A DNA stretch of 64,000 bases from Isochrysis galbana (Eukaryota > Haptophyta > Isochrysidales > Isochrysidaceae), in contig CM030932.1 in NCBI GenBank assembly GCA_018136815.1, forward strand, positions 2,502,234 through 2,566,233. Reading direction: 5' to 3'. Both the position numbers and the translations under genes were made by a program. The notes beneath the pieces are model-generated. The model searched no databases, was not told the DNA's origin, and saw only the letters and a list, made by a program, of their open reading frames with translations. Of this stretch, positions 10,775 through 21,658 are shown one piece after another. Positions within the stretch are counted from its first letter, which is position 1. Each line of letters opens with the position of its first letter.

Positions 10775-11395
10775 AACTAAGTTTATACTTGGACGCGATG
10801 GAGCGCGCCGCCGCGACTCCCCTCTCCTTCGGGCCCCCCGCCGAGGGCGGCCCCCCTGCCCACATGGACCTGTCGCTGGCAAAGCGGCCGCGTCCGCCCT
10901 CAGAGGCCGAACAGGTGCGCGCGACCCCGGTCGCGCCACACGGCCCGTGGCCTCGGCCACACCTTGCACAGCAGCCATGCTGGCCCCCCCCATGGGGGAC
11001 AGCAGACTGCAGGACTCAGAGAGACAGCAACAGGCAGGAGGGACCTGCACTCCACAGGGCATGCCTTATGGCAGAGGCCACACCCATCCCGACGAGGGTC
11101 GCGCCGCCTCGGCGGCGCGGCCCGCGGCCGGGTGGCCCTTATGGGCACAACATTCTGACATTCTGTCTGACGCACAAAAGGATCATGTATCCCTGTCCAC
11201 ACAAGGAGAGGAAGCCAACACCCACTCCTACACCAGGACCCTCAAGACAACCTGAGCCGCTACACCTCCATGCACGACAGCCCGCGACACGACTGACCCC
11301 TGCTCCCCACGGGCCTGTCCCTCAGGACCCCGAATCAGAGAATGAAGACCAGCAAGCAGACTCTGACGCCACCTACGAAATGTCCTTCACCTCAA
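10775..11395 (+). mobile_element. 5' fragment of a LINE (leader type A)
   Basis: It starts with the leader AACTAAGTTTATACTTGG (10775-10792), and six bases later the ATG at 10798 opens a frame beginning MERAAATPLSFG that runs on to 11481. The N-terminus resembles that of the next LINE (MERAPPPALAAAAL): both share a MERA start and a KRPR motif. The fragment has no endonuclease or reverse transcriptase and is followed directly by the hairpin that opens the second LINE. Copies of the same 5' end lie on the minus strand at 35325-35412 and 52100-52255. Confidence 0.75.
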
Positions 11396-14300
11396 CTATC
11401 AGTAAACTGATAGGGTCATGGAGCGCGCGCCGCCGCCCGCTCTCGCTGCCGCTGCCCTCGCCGCGATGGACGAAGGACTAATGGACACGCCGCTGTCGCC
11501 GAAGCGACCGCGCCAGGACGACCCTCCCAGCCAGGTGGGCATAGGAGCCAGCGGGCCACGCCCGCGCACACCCGAGAACAGCGAGCGAACAGCCCGCATG
11601 CTGGTGGCCAACATTCAACACACATACATCTCACCTCACAGCCACACCTGCCACACCAAGCCAGAGGGACGCTCCATCAGGGAAGGCCCCCGGGCCTGGA
11701 CCCTACACAGCCGCGGTACCGCCCTCGCGCTCCGGCGCGAGGGGCTGGCCCGGCACCATCTCAGACAGAACCCAACTGGGGGAATGTCATACCAAGACCA
11801 AAAGAATGACAGAGACCAGCTGTGGACCCCCAAGATGGGGACAAACGACAACAAGGGACGCAGCACCGAGAACAAACTCACCAGCGCAGCCGAGAGGCGG
11901 AGGGACAAGCGCGACTCAGGCAAGCACGCGTCGCACACAACACCAACCAGGGAGACCCAACACATCGGACACCAACACAAACAAGAGCCAACACAAAACA
12001 CCCAACACACGAAACCCTTGAGAGAGGGCGACATAGACACGGACCCAAAGGGCTTCATGGACCTCATAGGGGCTGGACCACACATGGGACTAACCCCACC
12101 CCTCTCACCGGCCACGCAGGTGGCCCTACTTGACGAAGACCTCGAACCTATGCCCGAAGAAGAAACCGAATTTCCGATTGACAAGAAGATCATCATCACA
12201 TTCACGGCATACGAGAAAGGTTACAAGGCCAAAGATGAAGAGACCTTAGGCGCTATCACCGCCCATCTCAACAAGCTGGAGGGCGTTGACCTCGAGCCTG
12301 ATTTCTTGTCCAAGAGCGCCTCCGGCCCATGGGAGATCCTCGTGACGGCAGACTGCGCTAACCAATTTCGTGAAATGTACAAAGACGTAGCGGATTTTCG
12401 CAAGGCGGGCATCCCCTGTCCCATAGCGGTCAAGTATCAGACACTTGACGAAAAGACCAAGAGCCTCCCGCGGGCGTCAGGCAAGGCGCTCGCCGGCGCC
12501 TTTAGGGACGTTTCGGCGCACCTGGTGGTGCGCAACTACAAATTTGAGCTGAAAAACCTCATCACCATCAGCTCCCTCGCCAAGGCAGTCGAGAACCATG
12601 GCTTCTACTTCATACAGGGGAACCAAGAACGTACCAAGATCCTCACGAAAGAGGGAGTCCTCGTAACCCAAGGCAAGAAAGAGGTGTACCACCTGTATGT
12701 CGCCCCCAAGCAAGGCTCGTTCAATTCGTTCGATTTCCCGCGCAAGATTCTTCTCACCATTAACGGAGCCCCATACCCCGTGGAATACGCGGTACGAAAC
12801 TGCCGCGAACTCGGCGGCGACATCAAGGACCTCAGCATCCACGCGGGACCCAAGGGATGCAAGGGCTACAACAAAGGTTACGCCATGGCGTTCCACCCCC
12901 CCCTGCGCATCTGTGTCTGCGCGGAAGAGAAAGCCGCACGCCTTGAGCGCGAAGAGCGCAAGCGCATGGCGCCACCGAAAAAGACCATTCAAGAGGCAAT
13001 GAACCCGAACGCGCCGGAACTTTGCAAGCGCTTCCCAAACGGGAAATGCCCCATGAACATCGTGGGCAAGGCTTGCAATCGCTCGCATGAGTATCCGGGC
13101 GCGTGGAAAGACGGCGCGTGCATGATAATCTGCGCGTTCCCACGCGCGAGCGCTGGACCCCCTGGGAAACAACCAAAGGGCGGATTCTGCGCCTTAGGCG
13201 CCGAATGCCGTTACCTCCACAAGTACGCGCAACTAGCACGCCCCTTGCGCCGAGCCAACGCACTTATCACCTATGCAATCACGTTCAACCCCACACTCGG
13301 ATACCCAGGTGAAGGACCGGTTACCATCGCCTCATACAACATGAACGGCGCCGGACACGGCGCCTTAGGTTCGGTGCTCACCCAAGCGAGGAAAGCGAGG
13401 ATAGACATCCTACTCCTCCAAGAGCTACACGCCTACGCCGACGGTAGACACCACCGAACATGCATGACCGCCAAGGCCCTGGGTTGGCACATGGTGCACG
13501 CACCGGCCAACGCATCCGACCCGGCGAGTGGGGTAGGCATAGCGGTACGCGATTCCTCCCCAAGAGTTAGACTGATCCCGGACACAGCTGAAACGTTGAT
13601 AGAGGGAAGGTGCCTCCGAGTTAAATGCTTAATAGACTCTAAAGAATTGGAATTAATATCAGTATATCTGAGCGCTGTACCTAACTTAAGAGCTACTCAA
13701 ATAGAAGCGCTGAGGGCATGCCCCCTGGGACGCGAACACGATACCCTCTTAGGAGGCGATTTTAACTGCGTAGAAAATACGGAAACAGACACGAGGAAAC
13801 AAGAAGGCCAGGAAGGATACGTGAACGCCCACGGGCCCAGACTAAGAAGCGCTATGAACGAGATAGGGCTGATCGACGCATACAAACTGGTTAACGGAAG
13901 CGAACTAGGAGGCTTCACACGTCTCTCGGGGACCGTACACACACGGATAGATAGGATATACACGCCAATAACACACTCTAACATCAACTGGCAAACGATA
14001 GGCCCTCACCCGGCACTCTTCACGGGGAAAGGCGCCTCGGACCACCTACCAATCATAGGCACATTCGAAATGGTCGGATATAAATCGGGGAGAACGTACG
14101 ACGTGCGCATAGACAGCGAGCTTTTCGCCGCGCAAGACACCCGAAGGGTGGTAACACACTTATGGAGGAGCCACATTAACCCGGAAACTCAAGAAGAGAA
14201 CGTCGAAGACGCCTGGGGTAACGCCAAGAGGGCGGTAGCGACGTACCTCCTATGGGCAACGAGGCAAGGTAAGGAACACCAACAGATAGCCAAAGCGCTA

Positions 14301-16785
14301 GACGAACTCGCCCTACTAGGGATCGAGCTAAACGACGGAGAGCCCGACGCAAGGAAACTCGACAGGATGAGGGAGCTCAACAACAGGATAGACACAATCC
14401 GCAAAACATCTAGACCAACAACCAAAGAAAGTTTTGACTCTCTCAAACACGAGGAAAGAATGACGAAAGAGTTCTTCCGGAGGTTTCAATCTCGAACCTC
14501 GAACAGTGCGATTCCGGAAATGTACATCACAAAAGACTGGAACGCCCCGGAATCAGTCTCGAGGCACACGACCACAGACGACGAGGAGATACGCAGAGAG
14601 CTGCGAAAATACTACGTATGGCTCTACCAAGAGAGAGACAACGTAAGAGACCCCGAGCTGGAGGAGGCACTAGAAGAGAACCCGATGAACGTCCACGACA
14701 GAGACGCGATAGAAGGCAGAATCACGATGGAGGAACTTCAAAATGCTATAGAGCAGGTTGGTAGCGGCAAAAGCGCGGGACCGGACGCGCTCCCAGCGGA
14801 ATTCTATAAGAGCTTCATAGACTTAGTAAAACACGACTTCTTAAGAGTCTTGAACCTGGCACTGAGCCAGGGGTACCTGGGTGTGTCCATGAGAGAAGGG
14901 GACATAATACTCCTATATAAAAAAGGCGACACGCGGGACCCTAGGAACTATAGGCCCATCACCCTATTGCAGAGCGACTACAACATACTAGCTAGGATAC
15001 TTACGAACAGACTAAAAACGGTGATTGGAAACATAATCTCGAAAGACCAACTAGGATTCGTCCCGAAACGACTAATAGGCGAGGCCACCCACCTTTTGCA
15101 ACTAACTCAGGCATACCTAGACGAAACGGGGGAGCCCGGACTATTACTAGCACTCGACTGGGAGAAAGCTTTCGACAGAGTGAACTGGGAATTCTACCGC
15201 CTTGTCCTCGAAAAGCTCAAATTCGGAGAAGACTTCCGCCGATACGCGAGGGCCCTCACAAACTCGGAAGCGAAACCCATCCGATACATTAAGGCAAACG
15301 GAGGCAGGAGCTTCCCGTTTAATGTGGCGAGCGGCGTCCCCCAAGGTTGCCCGCTATCACCGCTAGCCTTCATCCTAACGGCGGAGGCCCTCACCCGGGT
15401 GATAAACGAAGACGACAGCATAGACGGCATCGTAGTAAACGGAGCAGAATTAAAAATAAGTCAATTCGCGGACGACACTCAACTCCTGGCGGCCGATTAC
15501 AGCAGCCTGGCACGATCGCTCCGATGGGTGGAAAGATATGCAGCGGCCTCGTGTGGCAAACCTAACGACCAAAAATTCGAGGGACTAAGGATGGGGTCTC
15601 TTAAGAAAAAACGGCCCCCCGCCAATTTTCGCAGATACAAGTGGCTAAAGGGAAATGAATGCGCAATCATATTGGGAGTCCCCTTGGGAGGAGCGCTGGC
15701 CACTAAGGGCTTTTGGCGGAGGCTAGTCGACAAAATAGAAAAGAAGGCCACTATATACATGGCATTCACGAACAACTTATCAATACATGGCAAAACAAAA
15801 GTAGCCAACTTCTTAATTTACTCTATTCCAAGGTACTGGTTACAAACACTAGCGGCCCCAAGGTGGTTCCACACGGCCGTTAAGAGAGCCGTAGACAAAA
15901 TAATGTGGACCAACACGCGCACCGGGCGCAGGTTGCAATGGATCAAACACCCAGAACTCCCACTGAGAAACGACTCCGTAGGAGGGCCACACCTAGGAGT
16001 GGGCCTACTAGACTGGGACAACCACGTTAAGGCGCTACAAGCAAAATGGATACTGAACTACCTAGATGCGCGTCAAGCGCAATGGAAACAAGTATTGGAT
16101 GCTTGGTTCAGCCGCACAAACCTTGGAAGAGCGGCTGTCCTATCGACGATCCCAACGAACAAAATGACCGACGGCATAACAGGCTCGAGCAAACTTCCGG
16201 CGTTCTGGAAGCAGGCGCTGAACAACATCCGCGAACTAGAACTCACACCCCTAAAAACGAGTAGAGAAGGGCTACTCTCCCAGCCCATGTGGGGCAGCCC
16301 GACCCATCCGGGACCCAAACTCAACCCAACATGGGAAAAACTATGGAACAAGCTCGAATGCAACGCCATTCATAACGTCTTCAAAGATTTCGAGGCGACT
16401 ACGCCGTACAGCGTGGAAGAATGCGCGCAATACCTAAAAAGCAATGACACTTATATACAATTTAAAGGGGAATATATCCCAAAAGACAATTTCTTAGCAT
16501 CATGGGACACGCTAGTAAACCATGCACAACTGACAGTATCGTCACTAGAGGATACAGAGACAGAGACGAGGGGGGACACACCTCCTGGACGGGCCGCTAG
16601 GGAACTAATGGACCCGAAGGAACCGCCCCCAGAACTGCGCATAACACAGGATGGAGAATACTACATAAACATCAAAGGCACATGGTACGAGGCGGAACTC
16701 TCGTACACCGGCACGCCAATTATCGGAGAGAGAACTAGTGCCCCACCAAACCTCGACCCATCCTCGCCAGCGCGATGGGGGCGAT
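11396..16785 (+). mobile_element. LINE, L1-like, near complete (leader type B)
   Basis: The element begins with a perfect 7-bp hairpin CTATCAGTAAACTGATAG (11396-11413), four bases before the ORF start. It carries one long ORF with gag-like, APE endonuclease and RT parts. Its 3' boundary is not marked by a poly(A) tail. It must lie before about 16786, where homology to hAT family B begins. A minus-strand copy of its first ~390 bp lies at 58700-59093. Confidence 0.85.
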
Positions 16786-17237
16786 TGCAAGATCACGCAC
16801 ACCGGCACGGGCACAATGTACGCGAACACCCACCACGTGCAGATCGAGTATTTCTCCATGGAGCAGCAAAAGATGGTGGCGCGCTGGGTGCAACGTGCAG
16901 AGCTGCAAACGAGAACATCAACATCGAGGGAAAGCGCCGCGTCGAGCGCCTCCAACTTACCTTCCACTTCCACCCTTTCGAGCACTGCGATGAGGGAAAG
17001 GTGCGCGCCATCGACATCATCCTCCGGCGAGCCTGCGCATGCCCCGCCTGCGTTGGCGCCTCACGAACGAGACCGCAGGATGAAGCAGCTGCCCCCAGTC
17101 GGGGTACGCGGCGTTCGACGAGGCTACGCGCGGAAGACGCCGGAGCCAAAGCAAATCACCCCCATGGACCGCATCAAGGAGAATCCCGACGAGCCGTTCA
17201 TCGTGTCCGGCTCAAAGATCTTTTGTCGGGCGTGTAA
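11418..17237 (+). CDS. LINE polyprotein: CCCH fingers, APE endonuclease, reverse transcriptase; reads into hAT B
   Basis: The 1,939-codon frame starts at the ATG next to the leader hairpin. Residues 1-250 are low-complexity and basic. Residues ~530-600 carry Cys/His clusters of CCCH type (CKRFPNGKC; CALGAECRYLH). Residues ~634-875 are an APE-type endonuclease: IASYNMNG, LLLQELH, LLGGDFN and SDHLPI give the catalytic Asn, Glu, Asp and His. Residues ~1110-1400 are reverse transcriptase, with RNYRPITLL, ALDWEKAFDRVNW, GVPQGCPLSPLAF and the active-site FADD at 1350-1353. Both catalytic modules look intact, so the copy may be young. The last ~150 residues are not LINE protein: the frame passes out of register into the 5' part of a hAT B copy and stops at 17237. 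The natural stop has probably been lost with the 3' end. Confidence 0.93.
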   Translation: MERAPPPALAAAALAAMDEGLMDTPLSPKRPRQDDPPSQVGIGASGPRPRTPENSERTARMLVANIQHTYISPHSHTCHTKPEGRSIREGPRAWTLHSRGTALALRREGLARHHLRQNPTGGMSYQDQKNDRDQLWTPKMGTNDNKGRSTENKLTSAAERRRDKRDSGKHASHTTPTRETQHIGHQHKQEPTQNTQHTKPLREGDIDTDPKGFMDLIGAGPHMGLTPPLSPATQVALLDEDLEPMPEEETEFPIDKKIIITFTAYEKGYKAKDEETLGAITAHLNKLEGVDLEPDFLSKSASGPWEILVTADCANQFREMYKDVADFRKAGIPCPIAVKYQTLDEKTKSLPRASGKALAGAFRDVSAHLVVRNYKFELKNLITISSLAKAVENHGFYFIQGNQERTKILTKEGVLVTQGKKEVYHLYVAPKQGSFNSFDFPRKILLTINGAPYPVEYAVRNCRELGGDIKDLSIHAGPKGCKGYNKGYAMAFHPPLRICVCAEEKAARLEREERKRMAPPKKTIQEAMNPNAPELCKRFPNGKCPMNIVGKACNRSHEYPGAWKDGACMIICAFPRASAGPPGKQPKGGFCALGAECRYLHKYAQLARPLRRANALITYAITFNPTLGYPGEGPVTIASYNMNGAGHGALGSVLTQARKARIDILLLQELHAYADGRHHRTCMTAKALGWHMVHAPANASDPASGVGIAVRDSSPRVRLIPDTAETLIEGRCLRVKCLIDSKELELISVYLSAVPNLRATQIEALRACPLGREHDTLLGGDFNCVENTETDTRKQEGQEGYVNAHGPRLRSAMNEIGLIDAYKLVNGSELGGFTRLSGTVHTRIDRIYTPITHSNINWQTIGPHPALFTGKGASDHLPIIGTFEMVGYKSGRTYDVRIDSELFAAQDTRRVVTHLWRSHINPETQEENVEDAWGNAKRAVATYLLWATRQGKEHQQIAKALDELALLGIELNDGEPDARKLDRMRELNNRIDTIRKTSRPTTKESFDSLKHEERMTKEFFRRFQSRTSNSAIPEMYITKDWNAPESVSRHTTTDDEEIRRELRKYYVWLYQERDNVRDPELEEALEENPMNVHDRDAIEGRITMEELQNAIEQVGSGKSAGPDALPAEFYKSFIDLVKHDFLRVLNLALSQGYLGVSMREGDIILLYKKGDTRDPRNYRPITLLQSDYNILARILTNRLKTVIGNIISKDQLGFVPKRLIGEATHLLQLTQAYLDETGEPGLLLALDWEKAFDRVNWEFYRLVLEKLKFGEDFRRYARALTNSEAKPIRYIKANGGRSFPFNVASGVPQGCPLSPLAFILTAEALTRVINEDDSIDGIVVNGAELKISQFADDTQLLAADYSSLARSLRWVERYAAASCGKPNDQKFEGLRMGSLKKKRPPANFRRYKWLKGNECAIILGVPLGGALATKGFWRRLVDKIEKKATIYMAFTNNLSIHGKTKVANFLIYSIPRYWLQTLAAPRWFHTAVKRAVDKIMWTNTRTGRRLQWIKHPELPLRNDSVGGPHLGVGLLDWDNHVKALQAKWILNYLDARQAQWKQVLDAWFSRTNLGRAAVLSTIPTNKMTDGITGSSKLPAFWKQALNNIRELELTPLKTSREGLLSQPMWGSPTHPGPKLNPTWEKLWNKLECNAIHNVFKDFEATTPYSVEECAQYLKSNDTYIQFKGEYIPKDNFLASWDTLVNHAQLTVSSLEDTETETRGDTPPGRAARELMDPKEPPPELRITQDGEYYINIKGTWYEAELSYTGTPIIGERTSAPPNLDPSSPARWGRLQDHAHRHGHNVREHPPRADRVFLHGAAKDGGALGATCRAANENINIEGKRRVERLQLTFHFHPFEHCDEGKVRAIDIILRRACACPACVGASRTRPQDEAAAPSRGTRRSTRLRAEDAGAKANHPHGPHQGESRRAVHRVRLKDLLSGV

Positions 17238-19109
17238 GGAGGAGGTCTCCTTGGTCTATTCCATCATGAGAGGTCACATCGCGTCGAACAAACACAAGGC
17301 GAACAAAGTTGCGTACGAGAAGGCGCAGGAGGCAAAAGAAGGGACCAAGTCTTTCATGGAAGAGTACTACAAGAAGCATCCCGACGAGATCGGCAGCAGC
17401 GTGGATCTAGAGACCGTCGCCTACCGATGGGAGGTTGTTGAGGTTTGCCTAGAGAGTGGTATCCCACTGGATAGGGTGAAAGGGCGTCTGCGGAAGCTTT
17501 TCGAGAAAGGTGGGAGGTCGCTGACGGATACCTCGAATCTGAAGACATACATTCCTAAGATTGAGACCAAAGAGCTCGAGCGCCTTCAAGAGGAGATCCG
17601 TGGGCAGTATCTGACGATCACCTTCGATGGCACCACGCGCCTGGTGAAGCTATGAGTATTTGTGGTCGATTTGTGGACGCAGACTTTGGCGGCATCAGCA
17701 CCCGCCTGCTCGGCTTGAATACAGTGGAGAAACACATGGATGGGGCAGGACTTTTTCGTCACATCTCGAGCACAATGCGCAAGATCAACCTCGATCCGGA
17801 TTGTGTCGTCGGGTTGGTACGGGATAGTTGTGCCACAAATGGTTCAGCATGTCAAAGGCTCTTGGACTTGTGTCCTAACGCGGTTGATACGCTGTGTGCC
17901 TCACACACCTTACAACACACAGGGGAGCACATGGAGCTCTCAGTACTTGAAGAATTTCTCACACCATGGCTTACGCTGATCTCACACACACACGGCGCCC
18001 GCAGTCTATGGTTTGAGATGATGAAGGTGACCATGAAGGGTTACTCCAAAATCCGTTGGTGGTCCCGCTGGGAGGTAATGAAGCAGCTTGCGGTGCATTT
18101 CGGCGATTTGGAAAGATTTGTCCGCAAGCTGGAAGAATGTGGGATTGGGGATGCAACCACTAAAGCGATGGCGCGAGTGATGCAGACACAAAAGTGGCAG
18201 CTTCAATTGGAGCTGGCCCTCGCCATGGACCTGGAGATTTTATGCACAACCACCTACAGGCTTGAGGGTGACGGTCTCGAGATCTTGCTCGTGTACGAGG
18301 CGCTTCAGGGTATTCGTGAACGTGGGCAGGCCATGGGTGAGAAGGCATCTGACTTGCCTAATGTTGCAAGCTTGCTTCGAGCGCGTGCGAAACTTGATGT
18401 CGGGACTAAGACGTGTGAGTATTATGAGAGTCCCTACAACGCATGGTTCAAAGGTGTGATCTCGAAGGTGCCGGACGCGCGGCAACGGGGCGGATGGGTC
18501 ATCAAGTATGCTGATGGCCAAACCCTTGATGTGACTGAGGAAGAGGAGATTCGACGGGCAATTGATGCGACGGCTTTGCCTGAATGGTCGTCGCTCGTGG
18601 AGCAAGTGAAAGGAGCATTCAATTATCTTGAAAATCGTCTGACAGATGAGTGCGCCTCTCCGTATCATTGTAAGGAGCAGCATCGCCGAACCGGGCTCCT
18701 GCGAGCGTTTAATCCAGCCTTTGCCTATGGCAAGGTGGATGATCTTTGGGTCCATCAGCTCGCAGAGATTCCTTCCTTTCATCATTTGCCTTCTATCACG
18801 CAAGGGTTGCTGAATGAGCTTCCCGCATACTTGGCTGCATGTCGCGGAACCAAGATTGATCACTCCGAGGTGCCAACGTTCACGCAGCAGGTGCTTAGTT
18901 GGTGGGCATCCAATCATACAAAGTTCCCTACTTGGGCGTTGGCGGCGAGGGTTACATTCAGCATGACTCCAAATTCAGCTTCATGTGAGCGCGTGTTTTC
19001 TTTGCTGACCACAATGTTTGGTCCAGATCGTTCGGCATCTCTTGGGGATCAGATTCAAGCCGCGCTGATGTTGCGTTACAACAACAACAACCGGGAGAAG
19101 TCTTCATAA
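16786..19109 (+). pseudogene. hAT family B transposase, single frameshift
   Basis: The first part (frame of 16738-17655) has a basic leader and a BED-like finger (FCRACKEEVSLVYS... then HIASNKHK), then stops after FDGTTRL. The second part (17652-19109) runs to the C-terminal hAT dimerisation region (SMTPNSASCERVFSLL) with NSASCERVFS intact. Comparison with copy 2 at 50.2 kb shows the two parts are one protein broken near 17644, where one G appears to be missing (CTGGTGAAG against an expected CTGGGTGAAG). The family differs from hAT A: it has FDGTTRLGEAV in place of SDGWTSTSNRP. Apart from the frameshift and the lost N-terminus it looks well preserved. Confidence 0.88.
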
Positions 19110-19499
19110 ATAAGTGTAAGTGTGGTTGTGTCATGTCATGCATGTGGGAACATGTGTGTTGCGTGAAATGTTGAAACAATGCGCTATTTAGAAATCATAT
19201 CATCATATCATCATCATGTAGAGAGAGGTGAAGGTGAAGGGAGGTTGGAGATAGGAGATAGATAGGAGGTAGGTAGGTAGGTGGAGGTGCGCGATATCAC
19301 GATATCTAGTGGCTAGTGGCTAGTGGCGAGATTTTCTGTGCTCCTTAAGGGAAATGTGTTGTAACGTGTTACGGACGTACTTGCGGCACCACAAATTGCT
19401 ACAAGTTTGACGACAAGTTTAGGCAGTCAGCTCCAAGAATCACGCAAGTTTGGCCGACAAGTTTGGGCGAATTCCGCTACAAGTATTTACCTGGCCCTA
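16786..19499 (+). mobile_element. hAT family B, copy 1 (5' end missing)
   Basis: Transposase homology runs from about 16786 to 19109. The 3' end is recognisable: repeated CAAGTTT motifs (19400-19475) and a terminus ending TATTTACCTGGCCCTA at 19499. Its reverse complement (TAGGGCCAGGTAAATA) closely matches the termini of the element at 61611-62878. The 5' terminus is gone, replaced by the LINE. Confidence 0.75.
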
Positions 19500-19619
19500 G
19501 AAGGGGAAGGGGGTTGTCAGGGGTTAAGTTTGGGTAGTAGGGAGGTGCACTAGCAAGCTGCCTCACGCCGCATACGTAGCGGGAATTTTTAAGAAGATTT
19601 TTTTTAGGGGCCCAGGACG

Positions 19620-19839
19620 TGTGACGTGGGGGTCATGGTCATGGTCATGGTCATGGGGCGGGAGGACGAGCGAATCAGGCGAGTGTGCAGGGAAGAGAGT
19701 GAGTTAGCTGGGCTGGCTGCTCCGGGCAAGCCATAAGGCATGCCAGGAGGATGGGTGGTTCCTCGCCCACAGCAGGGGAGAGTGTGTGGGGGGGGGCGGC
19801 TCGAACCCCCTCATGGGTCAACCAAGTATAAACTTAGTT
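19620..19839 (-). repeat. R3 repeat with leader A
   Basis: On the minus strand, leader AACTAAGTTTATACTTGG (hairpin 19839-19820) is followed by CCATGAGGGGG and a body matching 37586 onward (GGAACCAC.CATCCTCCTGGCATGCCT). No ORF of note. The 3' end was not located exactly. Confidence 0.65.
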
Positions 19840-20854
19840 CTATAATGAGTCATTTAATGAGGTATAAGTCCTATTAAGTACAACACTTATCTTGTTGTTC
19901 GTGACTCGAGTCACATCTGCCATGATGTCAACGATCCTAAGCCACCCGGAACTAACGACAGATTCTGTGACACACGATCTCAACGTACACAGAACACAAT
20001 CGCGTCAAAGGGCTAAATAGAAGAGGGCCTCCAAGAGACTTCAAAATGCAATGAGACCTGAGAGCAGGTTAGGGTGTAAGAACCGTTAGAAATTTGATTG
20101 GCGACGTCCACGACTGACAAATCAGTCAAACGATGTGATTCACACCGTGCACCACGCATTGCAATCGTCAGAGAGATTCCCAATTCATGTACAGAATCAG
20201 TACCCTCGGGTTCATCTGACGCGCATGAAGCTTCTCCTCACCCGATGTGCCAATGCGGGTCCTAAGCAGCAACCAAGGGCTCGCTGTGCGACTAGAGTTT
20301 TACATGCCGTCGAGCTTGCATGGTACAGACAAGGTGCGATGGGTGGCAGCTGAGGCAGGCTGGGCGATCACGTGCGGAGGTCAGACTGACGTGCAATTGG
20401 TCAATCCCTCACAGCCACAAGGGACTCGGACTGGGGCGACAACATTGGTCATCACTCCTCCTGGTAGGATCGCCCCACCCTCAATGCTACCGCCCGGCAT
20501 CAACCATTGGCCGTGTCTCCTTACCTCCCACCCGGGCTTGAGGCTCTCACCGCCACGGACAGAAGCTGCACGTCGCCGGCACGTCGGCTGCTCGGGGGGG
20601 CGAGGGTCCCTTCTAACCTTAGTCCAGTCCATTATAGCTGAAGACTGAAGACGTCGGCCGTTGGAGTTTTCTGGTTAGCCGATAGCCGAGTGCCGAGTAC
20701 AACGTATAACCTTAGGACGATGGGACCGTGCCCTTGATGGCAACGGAGCCCCTACTTCTGCGAGACTGCGAGATAGTGTATTTAGGCCTGTTTGCCGTTT
20801 TTCGTTTTTGGGTTACGCTTCGTTGTGGTTGTGGGCGCTCCGAGGGGGGTCTGG
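19840..20854. other. no gene recognised
   Basis: About 1 kb with short open frames only. The frame 20247-20648 (+) contains LVITPPGRIAPPSMLPPG, weakly like the end of galactose-oxidase-type proteins, but nothing around it supports a gene. Confidence 0.4.
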
Positions 20855-21010
20855 TAGAGCGGTCAAACAGGGGCTTTTTAACTATTAGTAAGGGTTGGGG
20901 TTGGGCTGCATTTTTTGACCGTGGCGCGAGGCCCAATAAAAAACCTTCAGGGGGGGGTGGGGCACCTGCCGCCACGAAAATCTTCGCCAGGAAATGGTGC
21001 GATTCTCCCC
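20855..21010 (+). repeat. R2 repeat copy
   Basis: It starts TAGAGCGGTCAAACAGGGGC and contains the R2 core: TTTTTGACC, then CACCTGCCGCCACGAAAATC and TTCGCCAGGAAATGGTGCGA. The same order is seen at 26011-26155 and 28951-29100, so this is a dispersed repeat of at least 150 bp. Confidence 0.75.
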
Positions 21011-21658
21011 CCCTCTCCCCCTCCCCCCCCTCCGTCACGCGCGCTCACGCTCTACCCGTAAAGAATGGGCGGCCGAACGCCTCATCCGCGATGGCAAGGA
21101 GAGCGGCCCGGGCATTGGCGACGGCTCCTGGGATGACGATCCGACGTGTGCTGAGCACGCCCTCGTGAATATTTTGGACTCGGCGCGCAAGGCCATGGAC
21201 GTCGTGCTGCGTGCTGCGTGCCATGATGGCAATTTCGGACGAGCGAGCAGGCCGCACTCGACGCGCACGAACAAGATCAAGACGATGCGGGTGGTCGTCG
21301 GGTGGTTCTCGTCGCCGATTTCGACGCAGTGCGCGGGGGCGACTCGAAACGGCCGCGAGGGACAAGTGAGAAGCAGAGACCTCAGTATAAACATACAGAG
21401 GTTAGAATGACATTAGAATGATGTCGCATTCGCGAATCGACGCTCGTTAGGCTCCTCTTCGTCGATCGGTATTATCGTTATAATTCTCTCGTTCTCGTTC
21501 TCGGTCAAAAGCCTCGCTTGGACGCATAGGATCTTGGGTTGTGGAGCGCCCTCTCTCTTTCTCTCGAAGAGAAGGGAAGTTTCCCCACCTTTCTTCATCC
21601 TAGGTACTCCGCCAATAGGTTTATATCGCCATTATGAGTGAGGGGGGAGCGCGGGAGG

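Noticed and set aside
11390-11420. leader B hairpin as a transcription terminator
   Set aside because: It lies directly before the LINE start codon in sense orientation and recurs at the 5' end of other repeats, which fits a leader and not a terminator.
20247-20648. possible galactose-oxidase-like C-terminus
   Set aside because: Only one short Pro-rich string is similar; no upstream domain.
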